From NCBI RefSeq assembly GCF_000024925.1, contig NC_013521.1, positions 3,906,001 to 3,970,000 on the forward strand: a stretch of 64,000 nucleotides of DNA, given 5' to 3'. Below are positions 40,407-51,814 of this stretch, in pieces. Under the pieces are notes generated by a model. The model saw only the letters and a program-made list of their open reading frames with translations. It was not told the origin of the DNA and ran no database searches. The first letter of the stretch is position 1, and the number at the start of each line of letters is the position of its first letter. This DNA is from Sanguibacter keddieii DSM 10542 (lineage in GTDB: Bacteria; Actinomycetota; Actinomycetes; Actinomycetales; Cellulomonadaceae). The position numbers and the translations under genes are program-made.

Positions 40407-42740
40407 ATGCCGTCCGCATCCACGCCCAAGACCACCTCCGGCCCGCTCGACATCGAGCGCCTGATCCAGGACCTCACGCTCGAGGAGAAGGCGTCGCTGA
40501 CGTCAGGGCTGGACTTCTGGAACACCCAGCCGGTCGACCGCCTGGGCATCCCGTCCGTCATGGTCACCGACGGGCCGCACGGGCTCCGCAAGCAGGACAC
40601 CTCGGCCGACCACCTCGGCCTCGCCGACTCGGTACCCGCCACCTGCTTCCCCACGGCTGCCGCCCTCGGCTCCACCTGGGACGCCGCGCTCCTCCGCCGC
40701 GTCGGCACGGCCCTCGGCCGAGAGACCCGCGCGAACGACGTCGCCGTGCTCCTCGGCCCCGGCATCAACATCAAGCGCTCACCCCTGTGCGGCCGCAACT
40801 TCGAGTACTTCTCCGAGGACCCCGTCGTCTCGGGCGACCTCGGTGCTGCGCTCATCGAGGGCATCCAGTCCGAGGGCGTCGGCACCTCGCTCAAGCACTA
40901 CGCCGTGAACAACCAGGAGACCGACCGCATGCGCGTCTCGGCCGACGTCGACGAGCGCACCCTGCGCGAGATCTACCTCACCGGATTCGAGCGCGCCGTG
41001 ACCCGGGCGAACCCGTGGACCGTCATGTGCGCCTACAACAAGGTCAACGGGACCTACGCCTCCGAGCACCCGTGGCTGCTCACCGAGGTGCTCCGTGACG
41101 AGTGGGGCTACGACGGCGTCGTGGTCTCCGACTGGGGTGCTGTCGCCGACCGCGTCCCGTCGCTCGCCGCGGGCCTCGACCTCGAGATGCCCAACTCGGG
41201 CAACATCGGCGACGCCCAGGTCGTCGAGGCGGTCCGCTCCGGCGCTCTCGACGAGGCCGTCCTCGACCAGGCCGTCCGCCGCCTGCTCACCCTCCTCTCG
41301 CGTTCCCTCCCCGCCGCCGGGACCGACGCCCCCGTCGACGCCGCCGCCCACCACGCCCTCGCCCGCGAGGCTGCCGCCGCCGGGTCCGTCCTGCTCAAGA
41401 ACGACCCGGTCGACGGCGCCCCGCTGCTCCCGCTCCAGGCAGCCGACGCGCCCGGCATCCTCGTCGTCGGCGAGTTCGCCCGCACGCCCCGCTACCAGGG
41501 CGCCGGCTCGTCGCAGGTGAACCCCACGCGCCTCGACGACGCGCTCACCTCGATCGCCGACCTCACCGGGACCGAGGTCGCCTTCGCCCCCGGCTTCACC
41601 ATCGAGGGCGTCACCGAGGGCGACGACGCCCAGCTCCGCGAGGAGGCCGTCACGGCCGCGCGCGGCGCGACGACCGTCGTGCTCCTCGCCGGGCTCCCCG
41701 CGGCCGACGAGTCCGAGGGCTACGACCGCGACCACATGGACCTCCCGGCCAACCAGGTCGAGCTGATCCACGCGCTCGCCGCAGCGAACCCGCGCCTCGT
41801 CGTGGTGCTGGCCAACGGCTCCGCGGTGACCGTCGCCGGGTGGCAGGACGACGTCCCCGCCCTCCTCGAGACGTGGCTCGGCGGACAGGCGGGCGGCGGC
41901 GCGGTCGCCGACGTGCTCTTCGGCGCACAGGCACCGTCCGGCCGCCTCACCGAGACGATCCCGACCGACCTGCGGGACACCCCGGCCTACGGCAGCTTCC
42001 CCGGGGAGCTCGGCCACGTCCGCTACGGCGAGGGCGTCCTCGTCGGGTACCGCTACTACGACACCAAGGGCATCGACGTCGCCTACCCCTTCGGGCACGG
42101 CCTCACGTACACGACCTTCGACCACGGCGACGTCACGGCGGTCGTCGACGGTGAGGGCGACGCCACCACTGTCACGGTGCGTGCGCGCGTCACCAACACC
42201 GGCGACCGGGCCGGCGCCGAGGTGGTCCAGGTCTACGTGGGCGACCCTCAGTCTGCGGTGATGCGCCCCGAGCGCGAGCTCAAGGGCTTCGTCAAGGTCG
42301 CGCTCGAGCCGGGCGAGTCCCGCGAGGTCGAGGTGGTCCTCGACGCACGCGACCTCTCGTACTGGCACCCGACCCTGCGGGCCTGGACCCTCGAGGCCGG
42401 CGAGTTCGTCGTGTCGGTCGGGGCGTCGTCACGCGACCTGCGAGCGCAGGTCACGGTCGAGGTGACCGCTCCCGCCCTGGCGGCACCGCTCTCGGACGAC
42501 TCGACCTTCGGCGAGTGGCTCGAGCACCCCGTCGGCGGCGAGCTGCTGCGCGCCGAGCTCGCCCGTCCGGAGACCCCGGGCGCCGGCGCTGACGGCGAGC
42601 TCGAGATCGACGACACGATGGCCAAGATGATGCTCGACATGCCGGTCCGCGTCATCGCGAACTTCGCGGGGATGCTGTTCGACCGCGACGGCCTCGCCCG
42701 CCTGCTCGACCAGGCCGAGGAGCGCTCCGTCCGCGCCTGA
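40407..42740 (+). CDS. Glycoside hydrolase family 3 beta-glucosidase
   Basis: A 777-residue enzyme with no signal peptide, so cytoplasmic. N-terminal barrel: VTDGPHGLRKQ, LGPGINIKRSPLCGRNFEYFSEDP, KHYAVNNQETDR, and the nucleophile in VVSDWGA (about residue 241). C-terminal sandwich: GAGSSQVNP and acidic DESEGYDRDHMDLP; then a fibronectin III-like domain (YFGHGLTYTTF region: AYPFGHGLTYTTF ... AGAEVVQVYV). A last 80-residue helical tail is extra. It probably hydrolyses imported short beta-glucosides. Two palindromes upstream and TetR downstream suggest sugar-responsive control. ATG with GAGGAG. Confidence 0.93.
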   Translation: MPSASTPKTTSGPLDIERLIQDLTLEEKASLTSGLDFWNTQPVDRLGIPSVMVTDGPHGLRKQDTSADHLGLADSVPATCFPTAAALGSTWDAALLRRVGTALGRETRANDVAVLLGPGINIKRSPLCGRNFEYFSEDPVVSGDLGAALIEGIQSEGVGTSLKHYAVNNQETDRMRVSADVDERTLREIYLTGFERAVTRANPWTVMCAYNKVNGTYASEHPWLLTEVLRDEWGYDGVVVSDWGAVADRVPSLAAGLDLEMPNSGNIGDAQVVEAVRSGALDEAVLDQAVRRLLTLLSRSLPAAGTDAPVDAAAHHALAREAAAAGSVLLKNDPVDGAPLLPLQAADAPGILVVGEFARTPRYQGAGSSQVNPTRLDDALTSIADLTGTEVAFAPGFTIEGVTEGDDAQLREEAVTAARGATTVVLLAGLPAADESEGYDRDHMDLPANQVELIHALAAANPRLVVVLANGSAVTVAGWQDDVPALLETWLGGQAGGGAVADVLFGAQAPSGRLTETIPTDLRDTPAYGSFPGELGHVRYGEGVLVGYRYYDTKGIDVAYPFGHGLTYTTFDHGDVTAVVDGEGDATTVTVRARVTNTGDRAGAEVVQVYVGDPQSAVMRPERELKGFVKVALEPGESREVEVVLDARDLSYWHPTLRAWTLEAGEFVVSVGASSRDLRAQVTVEVTAPALAAPLSDDSTFGEWLEHPVGGELLRAELARPETPGAGADGELEIDDTMAKMMLDMPVRVIANFAGMLFDRDGLARLLDQAEERSVRA

Positions 42741-42745
42741 GCCGC

Positions 42746-42806
42746 GCACGACAGAGGGCGGACCGTCAGCCACGACGTGCGCCTGACGGTCCGCCCTCTG
42801 TCGTGC
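42746..42806. terminator. Bidirectional terminator with 24-bp perfect arms
   Basis: GCACGACAGAGGGCGGACCG continues to a full 24-bp arm (42746-42769) matched exactly by 42783-42806; loop 13 nt. Lies between convergent GH3 and tetR. Confidence 0.88.
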
Positions 42807-42814
42807 TCGTGCCG

Positions 42815-43447
42815 TCAGTCTCGCCGCTCTGCCGCGCCGACCACGTACAGGTCGAGGGCGTCGCGCATCACGGCCGCCATGTCGACCTGGTCGTCGGCAC
42901 CGCGCTCGAGCAGCCACTGGACCTGCAGCCCGTCCATGAGGGCGGTGAGCGCGCGGGCCGCGGCCGCCGGCTCGACGGAGGGGCGCAGCGCACCGTCGGC
43001 GCGGAGCGTCTCGAGCTCGCGGGTCAGCAGCGCGAGCGTGGTCGCGTACCGCTCGCGGAAGTACTGGTGCGCGGGGTGGTCGGGGGCCGTGGCCTCGGCG
43101 GCCAGCGTGGTGAAGAGCTCGACGATCCCGGGGCGCTCGGAGTTGCGCCGGACCAGGCGCACGACGGCGTCCATGAGCCCGGTGCCCGAGGCCAGGTCGG
43201 CCGACAGCTCGGAGTCGTCCATCTCGTCGCGGTGCTCGAGCACGGCGGCGAGCAGCACCTCCTTGGTCGGGAAGTGGTGGATGAGGCCCGGGTGGGAGAT
43301 GCCGACGCGCGAGGCGATCTCGCGCAGCGACGCCGAGCGGTACCCGACCTCGCCGAACAAGACCATCGCGGCCTCGACGATCTGGACGCGGGTCGCCCGC
43401 CCCTTGGCGTAGCCCCGCTCGCGAGGCGGCTGCGCGGATTCTGACAC
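42815..43447 (-). CDS. TetR family transcriptional regulator
   Basis: A 210-residue regulator. The N-terminal HTH reads RVQIVEAAMVLFGEVGYRSASLREIASRVGISHPGLIHHFPTKEVLLAAVLEH (residues about 18-70), with a helical ligand domain after it. A GTG at 43447 (SESAQPPRERGY) is chosen; a frame opens at 43486 without a ribosome site. The C-terminal TetR_C type recalls regulators beside glycosidases. It probably acts on the convergent GH3 gene through TACCGCGCGGTA. Confidence 0.9.
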   Translation of the reverse strand: MSESAQPPRERGYAKGRATRVQIVEAAMVLFGEVGYRSASLREIASRVGISHPGLIHHFPTKEVLLAAVLEHRDEMDDSELSADLASGTGLMDAVVRLVRRNSERPGIVELFTTLAAEATAPDHPAHQYFRERYATTLALLTRELETLRADGALRPSVEPAAAARALTALMDGLQVQWLLERGADDQVDMAAVMRDALDLYVVGAAERRD

Positions 43448-43632
43448 GGTCTGACCCCGTTCGTGGACGAAGGCTGCCCACGGCACCCCTGACGCTCAGC
43501 GACTCTACCGCTGGCAGGCACGGTGGCCGCCTGCTGGCGGGCCCGCGACCTCCCACGACGCACCGACGACGGCTAGGCTGCCCAGGAGACGACTCCCGGC
43601 GGTCCGGCCGCCACGAACCAAGGCGGTTGACC

Positions 43633-44586
43633 ATGAGCCACGTTCCCCCTCCCCCGCCCGGAAGTGGCGACCCGACGCCCAGGAAGCCTGGGGAGCACGG
43701 AGAGCACCCCGCCCCCGAGGTGCCCGGCCAGCCCGCGTGGGGAGGGCAGCCCACCCCGCCGGACCCGCAGCAGACGCAGCAGTGGGGGCAGCAGCCCGGG
43801 CAGCAGGGCCACCCCCAGCAGCCTGGCCAGTGGGCCCCGCCCGGCGAGCCGCAGGCCCCGTGGGCCCAGCAGGGCCAGCAGGGCCAGCAGGGCCAGCAGC
43901 CGACCCCGGGCTACGGGCAGCCGGGCGGGGCGACAGGCCAGCACCAGGGTCAGCAGTGGGGTCAGCAGTGGGGTCAGCCCGGTCAGCCCACGCAGCCGCA
44001 GCACGGATACCCCGGCCAGCAGGGCCAGCCCTACCAGCAGGGCCAGCAGTGGCAGCAGCCCGGCCAGCAGGGCCAGCAGGGCCAGCAGTGGGGCCCGCCT
44101 GCTCCCACGAAGAAGGGCTCGCGCGGCCTGCTCGTCGGGATCCTCGTAGCCGTCGTGGTCGTCGCGCTCGGCGTGACGGCGTTCTTCGTGTTCTTCGCCG
44201 GGTCCGACCCTGAGGCCCTCGAGCCGGACGTCTCCTCGAGCACCCAGGCGACCGTCGGGCAGCTCGTCGTGGGCAACTGCCTCGAGGACATCAGCGGCAG
44301 CGGCTCGGTCGGCGACGTGAGCGTCGTGCCCTGCGCCGACGACCACACCTCCCAGGTGATCGGCAGCACGACCTTCACCGACGGCGACTTCCCCGGCCAG
44401 CCCACCCTCGTGGCGCAGACCACCGCAGCCTGCACCCCGGACCTCGTGACCAGCGGCGACGTGCCCGCCGAGGACCTCGCCCTCGTGGTGTGGACGCCGA
44501 GCGAGACGTCCTGGTCGGGCGGCGACAGGGTCGGCCTGTGCATCGCCACGGTCGACGGGAGCACCACCGGCAGCCTCGTCGACTGA
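43633..44586 (+). CDS. Septum formation family protein with PQ-rich cytoplasmic tail
   Basis: A 317-residue single-pass protein. Residues 1-155 are low-complexity (PGQQGQ, QQWGQQ repeats), then KKGSRGLLVGILVAVVVVALG is a membrane helix and the outer part is a Septum_form domain: VGNCLEDISG, VVPCADDHTSQVIG, and C-terminal GLCIATV with conserved cysteines. The ATG follows AAGGCGG. The domain is named from a mycobacterial gene; direct evidence is slight. The tail resembles that of the LppM-like gene at 50415. Confidence 0.82.
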   Translation: MSHVPPPPPGSGDPTPRKPGEHGEHPAPEVPGQPAWGGQPTPPDPQQTQQWGQQPGQQGHPQQPGQWAPPGEPQAPWAQQGQQGQQGQQPTPGYGQPGGATGQHQGQQWGQQWGQPGQPTQPQHGYPGQQGQPYQQGQQWQQPGQQGQQGQQWGPPAPTKKGSRGLLVGILVAVVVVALGVTAFFVFFAGSDPEALEPDVSSSTQATVGQLVVGNCLEDISGSGSVGDVSVVPCADDHTSQVIGSTTFTDGDFPGQPTLVAQTTAACTPDLVTSGDVPAEDLALVVWTPSETSWSGGDRVGLCIATVDGSTTGSLVD

Positions 44587-44619
44587 GCGGGTCGGGCGCA
44601 CCACCCGTCCGACCTGCTG

Positions 44620-44644
44620 GCCGGGTGCTCGACGCGCACCCGGC
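44620..44644 (+). terminator. Terminator-like hairpin
   Basis: GCCGGGTGC and its complement with a 7-nt loop, 34 nt after the stop of the septum formation gene. Confidence 0.6.
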
Positions 44645-44728
44645 TCCTGACCTCCGCACCCGGCCCTCGACGGACCCTCTCGAGACGTTCTGGGATGCTT
44701 CACCCTTCCTGCGTGACCTGACCGTATC

Positions 44729-47383
44729 GTGCAGAGCATGCCTTTTTCAGCACGAGTCCACCGGCAGACCAGCGGGCGCGTCCTGTCGCACCTGCGGTCC
44801 GGCGTCAGCGTCGAGCTCATCGGCCCTCCGGGCTCGGGAAGGTCAGCGCTCGCCGAGGACGTCCGGACCACCCTCGCCCGGGAGGGGTACCAGACGCTGG
44901 CCGTCCGAGGGCTGCCCCACCTGCGGGGTCGTCCGCTCGAGGCCTTCTACGTCTCTGGGATCGTCGGGCCGTCTTCGACCACGCGCGGGCAGTCGGTCCT
45001 GGCCGCGGCGGTGGACTCGCTCACCGCAGTCACCTCGCGAGGCCCGACGGTGCTGGTGGTCGACGATCTCGACGACGTGGACGACACCACGCTGGGGGTG
45101 CTCAGCGCCGCGCACCAGAGGCTCGGGCATGCCGTCCTCAGCGTCGCCCGACCCTCGCCCGGAGCACCGGCCGGTTCACCCCGGCCGCAGGGCCTGGCCT
45201 TCCGCCCGGGAGTGCAGGAGCGCGTCTCACCCCTGCGGTTCGACGACGTCCACGCCCTCGTGGTCCACATGCTGAGCGGACCTGTCGACCCAGAGTCCGT
45301 CCGTTGGGTCGCACGGAGGTCTGGCGGGCTCGCGGGGCTCGTCCGCGCCGTCACGGACAGCGCGCGCCACGACGGTTCTCTCGCGCTGCGCGACGGCACC
45401 TGGACCGTCCAGCGCCACCGGTGGTCCCCCCTGCTCTCCGCGGTGGTCGACCGCATGACCGAGCACCTCAGCCCGGAGGCCCTCGAAGGGCTTCACAAGC
45501 TCTCGCTCGTGGGCAGCTGCGAGCACACCACCGCGCGGCTCCTCGTCGGCCCGGAGGTGCTCGAGGAGCTCGACGACCGCCAGCTGGTCCACCTGGTCCC
45601 GACCGCCGACCACCTCGTCGCGGCCGTCTACCCCCCGCTCGTCGCAGAGCACTTCCGCAGCTCGAGCGTGAGCGCTCGGCGCACGAGGCTGCTCGAGGAG
45701 ATCGTGGAAGCGATGCCGGAGGCGACCCGGGCCTCGGTGGACGAGCTGCACGAGCATCTCCCCGCCACCAGCACCGTGGGCGACGCGCGCAGGTCCGACC
45801 TGGCGAAGACCTCGACCCGCCAGTCCGACACGGTCCTCTCCCTGATGCTCGCCGAGCGCAGGTCGACGACCACCGAGGAGCACCGCGCAGCGTGGGAGGC
45901 TGCGCCGTCGTGGCGGACCGCGGAGCCGTACCTGCGCGCGGTGCTGCTCGGCGACCCCGACCTGACCACCGTCGAGGCCGTCCTGGCGGCCACCCCGGAC
46001 GACGGAGACGTGAGCGCTCTCGTCGACTGCACGCTGTGGCACGCCCGCAGCCTCGCGATCCTGGGCCACGACCTTCCGGCCGCGGTGCGGCTCCTCGCCG
46101 ACCTCGAGCCTCGGGCTGCGGCGCTCGGTGCGTCGGAAGGCGAGCTCTGGAACCTGCGGCTGAGCAGGCTCTGGCTGGAGACGACCTTCGACCAGGCCTC
46201 GCCCGACCACACCGAGCTCTTGCTCCGGGCCGACCGCGCCTCCCCCACCGTCCGTGCGGCCGCCTCGGTGCTCCGCGCCGAGCTGCTGGTCGTCGCGGGC
46301 CGACCGCAGCAGGCGCTCGGCCTGCTGGACGTGGCGACCGCGGACCGAGACCTCACCGCGCACCGCGACGTGGTCCGCGGTCTGGCCCTGGCCCTCTCGG
46401 GCGACGTCGACGGGGCTCTCGCCTGGTCTCGCCGGCACCTGCACGAGGGCCGGGCGACCCTCTCGGTCGACCGCCTGCACGCCCACGCGTACGTCGCCTC
46501 GCTCGTGCTGTCCGTCCAGGGCCGCACGCGCGAGCTCCGGGAGAACCTCAGCAGCGCCCTGACGCTCGGGGGCTCGCCCGTCACCATGCGGTACTTCCAG
46601 GCGGGGAACCTCTCGGTCGCGGCCACCGTCGCCGTGCTCGACGGCCGCCAGGCGACCGCGGTCGCCCTCGTCGAGGAGATCCAGGCCCTGGGCCTCCCGT
46701 CCGGGAACCTCCCGGCGATGAGCCCGGTCTGGACCCGGGCGGCGGTGACTCACCTCGGAGGCAGCGCAGGAGTCGGAGGCATGAGCGCGACGCCCGCCGA
46801 CGACCTGTGGGCAGAGGCCGTGCGCCTCCTGGACCGAGGGTTCGTGGCGGCCGGGCTCTTCACCGGAGTCGGCGCCGTCGAGCTGAGGCCAGACCCGGGC
46901 TGGGCTCAGCGCCTCGTCTCGGAGGCCGAGGGGACCGACGGCACTCTCCTCGCAGACCTCGCCGACTACGCGTCAGCGATCTGCTCGACGGACGCCACGA
47001 GGATGGCTGCCGTCGGCGACCGCCTCGTCGCAGGCGACAGACCGCTCTACGGGCTGCGCGCGTACACGGCGGCCGTCCGGACCTGGAGGTCTCAGGGGCT
47101 GCTCGGGCGGGCGTCTGCGCAGTTCGCCGAGGCCCAGCAGATCGCGGCCGACCTCGGTCCGGGGTACCTCGAGCGCCTCGACCACTTCGAGGTCGGGGCC
47201 GACCTCACCCACCGGGAGCAGGAGGTCGCTCGGCTCGTCTCGCAGGGCTGGACCAACCAGGAGATCGCCGACACCCTGGTGCTGAGCGTCCGGACGGTCG
47301 AGAACCACCTGCACCGTGCGTACCGGAAGGTGGGCGTCGACAACCGGCAAGACCTGTGCGCGGCGCTCACGCTCGACGACTGA
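44729..47383 (+). CDS. Large ATP-binding LuxR (LAL) family regulator
   Basis: An 884-residue regulator. N-terminal P-loop GPPGSGRSAL (about residues 32-41) and Walker B VLVVDDLDDVDD; a long helical, TPR-like middle; and a C-terminal LuxR HTH: LTHREQEVARLVSQGWTNQEIADTLVLSVRTVENHLHRAYRKVGV. This is the STAND/LAL layout, where ligand and ATP control DNA binding. The start is GTG 44729 or ATG 44738; no strong ribosome site. Targets unknown; no biosynthetic cluster adjoins. Confidence 0.9.
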   Translation: MQSMPFSARVHRQTSGRVLSHLRSGVSVELIGPPGSGRSALAEDVRTTLAREGYQTLAVRGLPHLRGRPLEAFYVSGIVGPSSTTRGQSVLAAAVDSLTAVTSRGPTVLVVDDLDDVDDTTLGVLSAAHQRLGHAVLSVARPSPGAPAGSPRPQGLAFRPGVQERVSPLRFDDVHALVVHMLSGPVDPESVRWVARRSGGLAGLVRAVTDSARHDGSLALRDGTWTVQRHRWSPLLSAVVDRMTEHLSPEALEGLHKLSLVGSCEHTTARLLVGPEVLEELDDRQLVHLVPTADHLVAAVYPPLVAEHFRSSSVSARRTRLLEEIVEAMPEATRASVDELHEHLPATSTVGDARRSDLAKTSTRQSDTVLSLMLAERRSTTTEEHRAAWEAAPSWRTAEPYLRAVLLGDPDLTTVEAVLAATPDDGDVSALVDCTLWHARSLAILGHDLPAAVRLLADLEPRAAALGASEGELWNLRLSRLWLETTFDQASPDHTELLLRADRASPTVRAAASVLRAELLVVAGRPQQALGLLDVATADRDLTAHRDVVRGLALALSGDVDGALAWSRRHLHEGRATLSVDRLHAHAYVASLVLSVQGRTRELRENLSSALTLGGSPVTMRYFQAGNLSVAATVAVLDGRQATAVALVEEIQALGLPSGNLPAMSPVWTRAAVTHLGGSAGVGGMSATPADDLWAEAVRLLDRGFVAAGLFTGVGAVELRPDPGWAQRLVSEAEGTDGTLLADLADYASAICSTDATRMAAVGDRLVAGDRPLYGLRAYTAAVRTWRSQGLLGRASAQFAEAQQIAADLGPGYLERLDHFEVGADLTHREQEVARLVSQGWTNQEIADTLVLSVRTVENHLHRAYRKVGVDNRQDLCAALTLDD

Positions 47384-47403
47384 CGGTCCCGTCCGGACGC
47401 GAC

Positions 47404-47435
47404 GGAGGGCGACGGCACCATGGCCGTCGCCCTCC
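47404..47435. terminator. Bidirectional terminator hairpin
   Basis: 13-bp arms (GGAGGGCGACGGC and complement) with loop ACCATG between convergent LuxR and clpB genes. Confidence 0.8.
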
Positions 47436-47437
47436 GC

Positions 47438-47477
47438 ACGCAGTCACGCAGTCACGCAGTCACGTAGTCACGCAGTC
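47438..47477. repeat. 8-bp tandem repeat (ACGCAGTC), five copies, downstream of clpB
   Basis: Five contiguous 8-mers, the fourth ACGTAGTC, lie 23-62 nt after the clpB stop. On the clpB strand each unit reads GACTGCGT, carrying TGA in all three frames because 8 is not a multiple of 3. Confidence 0.85.
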
Positions 47478-47499
47478 ACCGTCAGACCGACATGCACTC

Positions 47500-50115
<2,616 letters not shown>

Positions 50116-50166
50116 GCACGTCCTCCAAGGTCGGGAAAAGGTTCTGCAGACGACAACGTCTCTAAA

Positions 50167-50187
50167 GTTGAGCGTATTCCACTCAAC
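50167..50187 (-). promoter_or_regulatory. HAIR (HspR) operator of clpB
   Basis: GTTGAGC-N7-ACTCAAC matches the HAIR consensus CTTGAGT-N7-ACTCAAG at 11 of 14 defined bases with the exact 7-nt spacer. HspR-DnaK co-repressor binding here is known from other actinobacteria at clpB and dnaK. Neither hspR nor dnaK is in the window. Confidence 0.88.
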
Positions 50188-50414
50188 TCTGCTCCGCCAG
50201 TGTTTCCCGGGGCGGGACGAGGAGCAGCGGGTGAACCCGCGACGCCCGAGCGGGTGAGAAGTGCCCTCTGCGGCCCTCCACACCTGGGGAGAAGTCCCCG
50301 GACCCCCCAGATCGTGGGGCACCCGGTGACTCGGCATGCCAGAGTGGATGCCAGTCGAATCCTCACCCGTCGTCACCCCCCGGTGCGCGACCCGTCTCTA
50401 GGAGCTCACCGGCC

Positions 50415-51692
50415 ATGAAACGACTCACCGCACTAGCCGCCGGCGCCGTCGTCGCCCTGTCGCTCACCGGGTGCATGCGCGTCCAGGCAGACTTCGTCCT
50501 CAGCGAGGACGACACGGTCAACCTCGACATGGTCATGGCCATCGAGGACGCCACCATCGAGCAGCTCGGCCTGAGCGCCGACGACTTCCTCGGGCAGATG
50601 GACACCGAGCTCGGCGACGACCTCTTCATGCCGGGCATGGACCGCGAGGAGTACAAGGAGGACGGCCACACCGGGTACCGGTACTCCTCCGAGGACGCGC
50701 CGCTCGCGGTCGTGTCCGACGAGGTCATGTCCTTCACGCGTGACGGCGACGAGTACGTGGTGAGCGGCCAGCTCGAGAACTCCGACATGGGCTTCACCGA
50801 GAGCGACATCGCCGACTTCGAGGCCTTCGGGATGAGCGAGCCGGACATCACCTTCTCGGTGACGTTCCCCGGCGAGGTCACCGACGCGAACGGCGTGATC
50901 GACGGCAACACGGTCACCTGGACCTACGTGCTCGGCGAGACCCTCGACTTCGACGCCCGCGGTTCTGCCGGCGGCTCCGGGTCGGGCGGCTCGAGCGGCG
51001 ACGCGACCGACGCGGCCACCGACGACGCCACGGACGAGGCGACCGACGGCGCGACCGACTCCACCGACGAGGCCACCGAGGCTGCGGGCGACGAGCCCAC
51101 CGAGGCTGCGAGCTCCTCGGACGACGAGGGCGTGAGCTGGCTGCTGTGGGCCGGGATCGGCCTCGGCGCCCTCGCCCTCGTGGGCCTCGCCGCATGGCTG
51201 ATCGCCCGCAACCGCAAGGGTGGCGGACAGGGTGGCCCCGGCGGACCCGGTGCGTACGCAGCGGCCGGCGCCCCGGCGTGGGGACAGCAGCAGGGTCAGC
51301 AGCAGTGGGGCCAGCAGCCCGGTCAGAACCAGCAGTGGGGACAGCCGGACCAGACCCAGCAGTGGCCGCAGCAGCCCGGCCAGCAGGGACAGCAGGGCCA
51401 GCAGCAGTGGGGACAGCAGCCCGGCCAGCCCGACCAGCAGTGGGGACAGCAGCCGGGTCAGGGTCAGCAGCCCGGCCAGCAGGGTCAGCAGTGGGGTCAG
51501 CAGCCCGGCCAGCAGGGCCAGCAGCAGTGGGGACAGCAGCCCGGCCAGGACCAGCAGTGGGGACAGCCGGACCAGACCCAGCAGTGGCCGCAGCAGCCCG
51601 GCCAGCAGGGCCAGCCCGGTCAGCAGCAGTGGGGCCAGCCCGGCACCCCGGGCGACGAGCCCCCGGCTCCCGACCAGCAGCCCTGGCGCTGA
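50415..51692 (+). CDS. LppM-like lipoprotein with Gln/Trp-rich tail
   Basis: A 425-residue protein. Signal and lipobox SLTGC (Cys20), then MRVQADFVLSEDDTVNLDMVMAIED as in mycobacterial LppM, a C-terminal acidic Asp/Thr linker (about 180-235), a membrane helix (about 240-262) and a cytoplasmic tail of QQWGQQPGQ repeats (about 275-425). LppM of M. tuberculosis is linked to phagosome effects; here it is an envelope protein of unknown role. ATG start lies after GGAG. Tail repeats resemble the gene at 43633. Confidence 0.82.
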   Translation: MKRLTALAAGAVVALSLTGCMRVQADFVLSEDDTVNLDMVMAIEDATIEQLGLSADDFLGQMDTELGDDLFMPGMDREEYKEDGHTGYRYSSEDAPLAVVSDEVMSFTRDGDEYVVSGQLENSDMGFTESDIADFEAFGMSEPDITFSVTFPGEVTDANGVIDGNTVTWTYVLGETLDFDARGSAGGSGSGGSSGDATDAATDDATDEATDGATDSTDEATEAAGDEPTEAASSSDDEGVSWLLWAGIGLGALALVGLAAWLIARNRKGGGQGGPGGPGAYAAAGAPAWGQQQGQQQWGQQPGQNQQWGQPDQTQQWPQQPGQQGQQGQQQWGQQPGQPDQQWGQQPGQGQQPGQQGQQWGQQPGQQGQQQWGQQPGQDQQWGQPDQTQQWPQQPGQQGQPGQQQWGQPGTPGDEPPAPDQQPWR

Positions 51693-51755
51693 CTCGGGAC
51701 CCGTCTCGGACCACCGAGCACGGCACCGCACGACACAGCACGACCTAGAGCGACG

Positions 51756-51803
51756 ACAGACGCCCGTGCCCCCTCCCTCACCGGAGGCGGCACGGGCGTC
51801 TGT
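51756..51803 (+). terminator. Terminator hairpin after the LppM-like gene
   Basis: 15-bp perfect arms (ACAGACGCCCGTGCC and complement), 18-nt loop, just before the next start codon. Confidence 0.75.
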
Positions 51804-51814
51804 ACTGTGGGCCG

